43,904 nucleotides of DNA, taken from NCBI GenBank assembly GCA_017468865.1, contig JAFUHM010000038.1, positions 1 through 43,904 on the forward strand, in the 5' to 3' direction. The translations under genes and the position numbers were made by a program. Origin of the DNA: Oscillospiraceae bacterium. Lineage in GTDB: Bacteria > Bacillota > Clostridia > Oscillospirales > Ruminococcaceae. Positions 41,984 through 43,904 of this stretch are shown in pieces. The notes under the pieces were generated by a model. That model did no database searches and had not been told where the DNA came from. It was given only the letters and a program-made list of their open reading frames with translations. How positions within the stretch are numbered: the first letter of the stretch is position 1; every line of letters begins with the position of its first letter.

Positions 41984-43693
41984 ATGAATATGAAGAAAAT
42001 GAGATCCGCACTTGTGAAAGTGTGTTCATTCATAACAGCCTGTACAATGGCAGTGACTATGGCACTGCCTGTGTATGCGGATGAATTTGTAGACCCTGCG
42101 GCGGCTTACTCGGAGTATATCACCGATGTAGGCAGGCTCGAAGAGGGAATGGCGGAGGAAGCCGCAAGCGTCACTTCGGACACATCTTCCGTCGGGGTGC
42201 CTGCTGAGGAGATAAGCGTATACTCCTTCCGATCGGCTATCGGCATAGGCGAGGAATTCAAGATAGGCTACCGTCTGAAGCCGGATAATTCCGATGATTA
42301 CGTCATCTACACCGTATCCAATGCGACGACGCTCTCCGTATCCGAGGACGGCACTGTTACAGGTCTCAAGCCCGGTACTGCCATAGTTACCGCTACTACA
42401 TCGTCGGGCATGAAGGATAAGTTCTCCGTCACGGTCAAGGCAGATGCCGCAGAGGAGCCCGTTGACGACGGGGATGACGTTCCCGAGGAATCTGGTTCGG
42501 CAGGAGCCGCATCCATCGAGCTTGACAGATCTGCTGTCACTCTGGTGAGGGGCGAGACATACCAGATAAAATACGCCCTCCGTCCCGAGGGGATAGATGA
42601 CACGGTCAGCTTTTCATCGGGTGAGAGCAGTATCGCCACCGTTGACAACAACGGTCTTGTCACCGCCAAGAAGCCCGGTACAGTCAGGATAAGATGTACC
42701 ACGGGCAGCGGCATATTCACAAGGCTCAACGTCACGGTCATTGAGGCTGTGGATAATGATGCCATCGACAAGCAGATCGAGGAGGAAGTCACCGAGGAGT
42801 ACAACGAATCGGGTCAGCTCGTTCCGTCCAGGGTGCGCTTTGCCGATGAATCCGAGACTATCGCAATAGGCGAGACAAAGCAGCTCGACGCAAGGATATA
42901 CCCGTCGGGATGTGTATACACCTATGAGATACTATCCTCCGACACGGATGTGGTCACGGTCTCCCACGGCGGAGTTATCACGGGACTTGCCGCAGGCAAC
43001 GCCATCATCACCCTTACCACCGACAACGGGAAGACAGACACCATATACATCACCGTCTATGATGAAGTGATAAAGGGTATTGACATTTCCAAGTGGAACG
43101 GTGACATCGACTGGGATCAGGTCAAGGCAACAGGCCGTGCGCAGTTTGCCATGATACGAGCTTCCTACGGATACGAGGACACAGATTACAAGCTGGACGA
43201 ATATGTGCAGGGCTGTGAATCCCATGACATTCCCTACGGATTCTATCACTACACCTACGCAAAGAATGTATCCGAGGCACGCAAGGAAGCCGCATATTTC
43301 CTTAACGTGATCGCCCCCTACAAGCCCAGCTACCCCATAGTGCTCGATATCGAGGAAGATATGTACAAGCAGATGGACAAGCAGGAAGTCACGGACATAG
43401 TGATAACCTTCGTGGAGGCTTGCGAGGAAGCAGGCTACTACACCATGATATACTCCTTTGCCAAGTTCTTTGAATCAGAAGTATATATGGATCAGCTTGC
43501 AGACTATGATATATGGGTAGCCTGCTGGGGCGATGACTCCAAGCTGGCGGAGAATTACTCCTATCATTACGGTATCTGGCAGTACAGCGAGACAGGCACC
43601 ATGGAGGGCATACCCGAGGATGTTGACCTTGACTATGCCTACAAGGACTATCCCGCACTTATCCGCAAGTTCGGACTTAATCATCTGGAATAA
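41984..43693 (+). CDS. Secreted GH25 lysozyme with three BIG2-like domains
   Basis: The 569-residue protein has a signal peptide ending in PVYA. Three Ig-like BIG2 domains follow (about 72-155, 178-252 and 283-360), each with the 'V...G.VTG...G...I' core. The C-terminal ~205 residues are a GH25 muramidase with GIDISKWNGDIDW and the catalytic VLDIEED. It cleaves the glycan strands of peptidoglycan. GGGAG lies 8 nt before the ATG. It may be a wall-remodelling autolysin; a spore role cannot be excluded. It shares BIG2 architecture with the VanY lipoprotein and the repeat protein in this window. Confidence 0.93.
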   Translation: MNMKKMRSALVKVCSFITACTMAVTMALPVYADEFVDPAAAYSEYITDVGRLEEGMAEEAASVTSDTSSVGVPAEEISVYSFRSAIGIGEEFKIGYRLKPDNSDDYVIYTVSNATTLSVSEDGTVTGLKPGTAIVTATTSSGMKDKFSVTVKADAAEEPVDDGDDVPEESGSAGAASIELDRSAVTLVRGETYQIKYALRPEGIDDTVSFSSGESSIATVDNNGLVTAKKPGTVRIRCTTGSGIFTRLNVTVIEAVDNDAIDKQIEEEVTEEYNESGQLVPSRVRFADESETIAIGETKQLDARIYPSGCVYTYEILSSDTDVVTVSHGGVITGLAAGNAIITLTTDNGKTDTIYITVYDEVIKGIDISKWNGDIDWDQVKATGRAQFAMIRASYGYEDTDYKLDEYVQGCESHDIPYGFYHYTYAKNVSEARKEAAYFLNVIAPYKPSYPIVLDIEEDMYKQMDKQEVTDIVITFVEACEEAGYYTMIYSFAKFFESEVYMDQLADYDIWVACWGDDSKLAENYSYHYGIWQYSETGTMEGIPEDVDLDYAYKDYPALIRKFGLNHLE

Positions 43694-43701
43694 GGACTAT
43701 C

Positions 43702-43731
43702 AAGGCTCTGCACTGATGCAGAGCCTTTTTT
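43702..43731 (+). terminator. Terminator of the GH25 gene
   Basis: AAGGCTCTGCA and TGCAGAGCCTT form a perfect 11-bp stem with a 4-nt loop, followed by TTTTTT. Confidence 0.95.
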
Positions 43732-43737
43732 ATGTAT

Positions 43738-43753
43738 CATCAGGCAGCGCTGC
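43738..43753 (+). repeat. Short palindromic repeat shared with the ilvD-mrp region
   Basis: CATCAGGCAGCG is identical to 26320-26331. Here GGCAGCGCTGCC is a perfect palindrome; in both places it follows a terminator. Confidence 0.45.
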
Positions 43754-43792
43754 CGACAGACAAAAAGGGGCTGTAAAAAAACGGCATAAAGA

Positions 43793-43848
43793 AAAAGACT
43801 GCAGATCACCAAAAAACAGGTGACAGCAGTCTTTTTTTGTGGTATAAT
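43793..43848 (+). promoter_or_regulatory. Bidirectional terminator overlapping a promoter at the right edge
   Basis: AAAGACTGC and GCAGTCTTT pair, with an inner TCACC/GGTGA, flanked by A and T runs (43793-43838), so it can work on both strands. GTGACA (43820-43825), 17 nt, TATAAT (43843-43848) places a plus-strand promoter whose -35 is inside the 3' arm. Nothing codes in 43849-43904; the promoter probably serves a gene beyond the window. Confidence 0.55.
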
Positions 43849-43904
43849 TAATTGAAATGAAAAACCAACCACAAGAATATTATACACCATATCAATTGAA
43901 ATTA

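Noticed and set aside
43681..43890. Minus-strand open frame of 69 codons at the right edge
   Set aside because: It runs through two terminator hairpins and has no ribosome site.
43850..43903. AATTGAAAT occurring twice, 45 bp apart, at the right edge
   Set aside because: Nine bases in an A/T-rich stretch are too short to call a repeat array, and the window ends there.

Overview
The window reads as a chromosomal segment of a Gram-positive, plant-fibre-associated gut or rumen Firmicute, most likely a Ruminococcus or close relative in the Oscillospiraceae (inference). The grounds are strong AGGAGG-type ribosome sites, sigma-A promoters with an almost invariant 17-nt spacer, a pair of adjacent type IV pilin-like genes arranged like pilA1-pilA2 of Ruminococcus albus, GH44, GH31 and CE2-like carbohydrate-active enzymes, several secreted proteins with bacterial Ig-like (BIG2) domains, and a CUT1 sugar ABC operon without its own ATPase. 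I found no rRNA, tRNA, transposase, phage gene or CRISPR array.

Layout. 1-1859 (minus) is the start of a large RgpF-type cell-surface polysaccharide gene that runs off the left edge. 2150-5873 (minus) is a solute-binding lipoprotein plus two permeases. 6264-9753 (minus) is a BIG2/VanY carboxypeptidase lipoprotein, rpiB and a DUF2130 protein. 9754-10276 is a regulatory region that appears to encode a small RNA of about 113 nt. 10277-13008 (minus) is holB, ricT, a 54-residue membrane protein and nth, behind a perfect consensus promoter. 13140-18632 (minus) is a FIST sensor, a soluble chemoreceptor and mfd, behind another perfect promoter. On the plus strand follow two pilin-like genes (18999-19941), glgP-manA-glcK-ilvD (20233-26281), then mrp, a membrane-anchored GH44 enzyme, nnrDE, a CE2-like esterase, a YycJ-type MBL hydrolase and trmO (26568-33552). 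33612-35783 (minus) is a secreted BIG2 protein with seven copies of a repeat I do not recognise. The right part (plus) has a PHP phosphoesterase, a flavodiiron protein, a YicI-type alpha-xylosidase, cysK and a BIG2/GH25 lysozyme.

How it fits together. GH44 at the cell surface, a CUT1 oligosaccharide importer, a cytosolic alpha-xylosidase, a cytosolic CE2-like esterase, glycogen or maltodextrin phosphorylase, ROK glucokinase and mannose-6-phosphate isomerase are compatible with uptake and intracellular breakdown of xyloglucan-like and glucan oligosaccharides. The alpha-xylosidase promoter carries a perfect cre/LacI-type operator across its start site. BIG2 proteins, VanY, GH25, RgpF and the pilin-like proteins point to a busy cell surface.

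The most unusual structures are non-coding. The first is a tandem array of ~96-bp units upstream of cysK, each with a hairpin, a terminator and an extended -10 promoter, with a compensatory change in one stem. The second is a compact predicted sRNA at 10106-10218 with a 5' hairpin, a CU-rich anti-Shine-Dalgarno stretch and an intrinsic terminator. The third is a long hairpin followed by TTTT that begins right at the predicted start of the glgP transcript.
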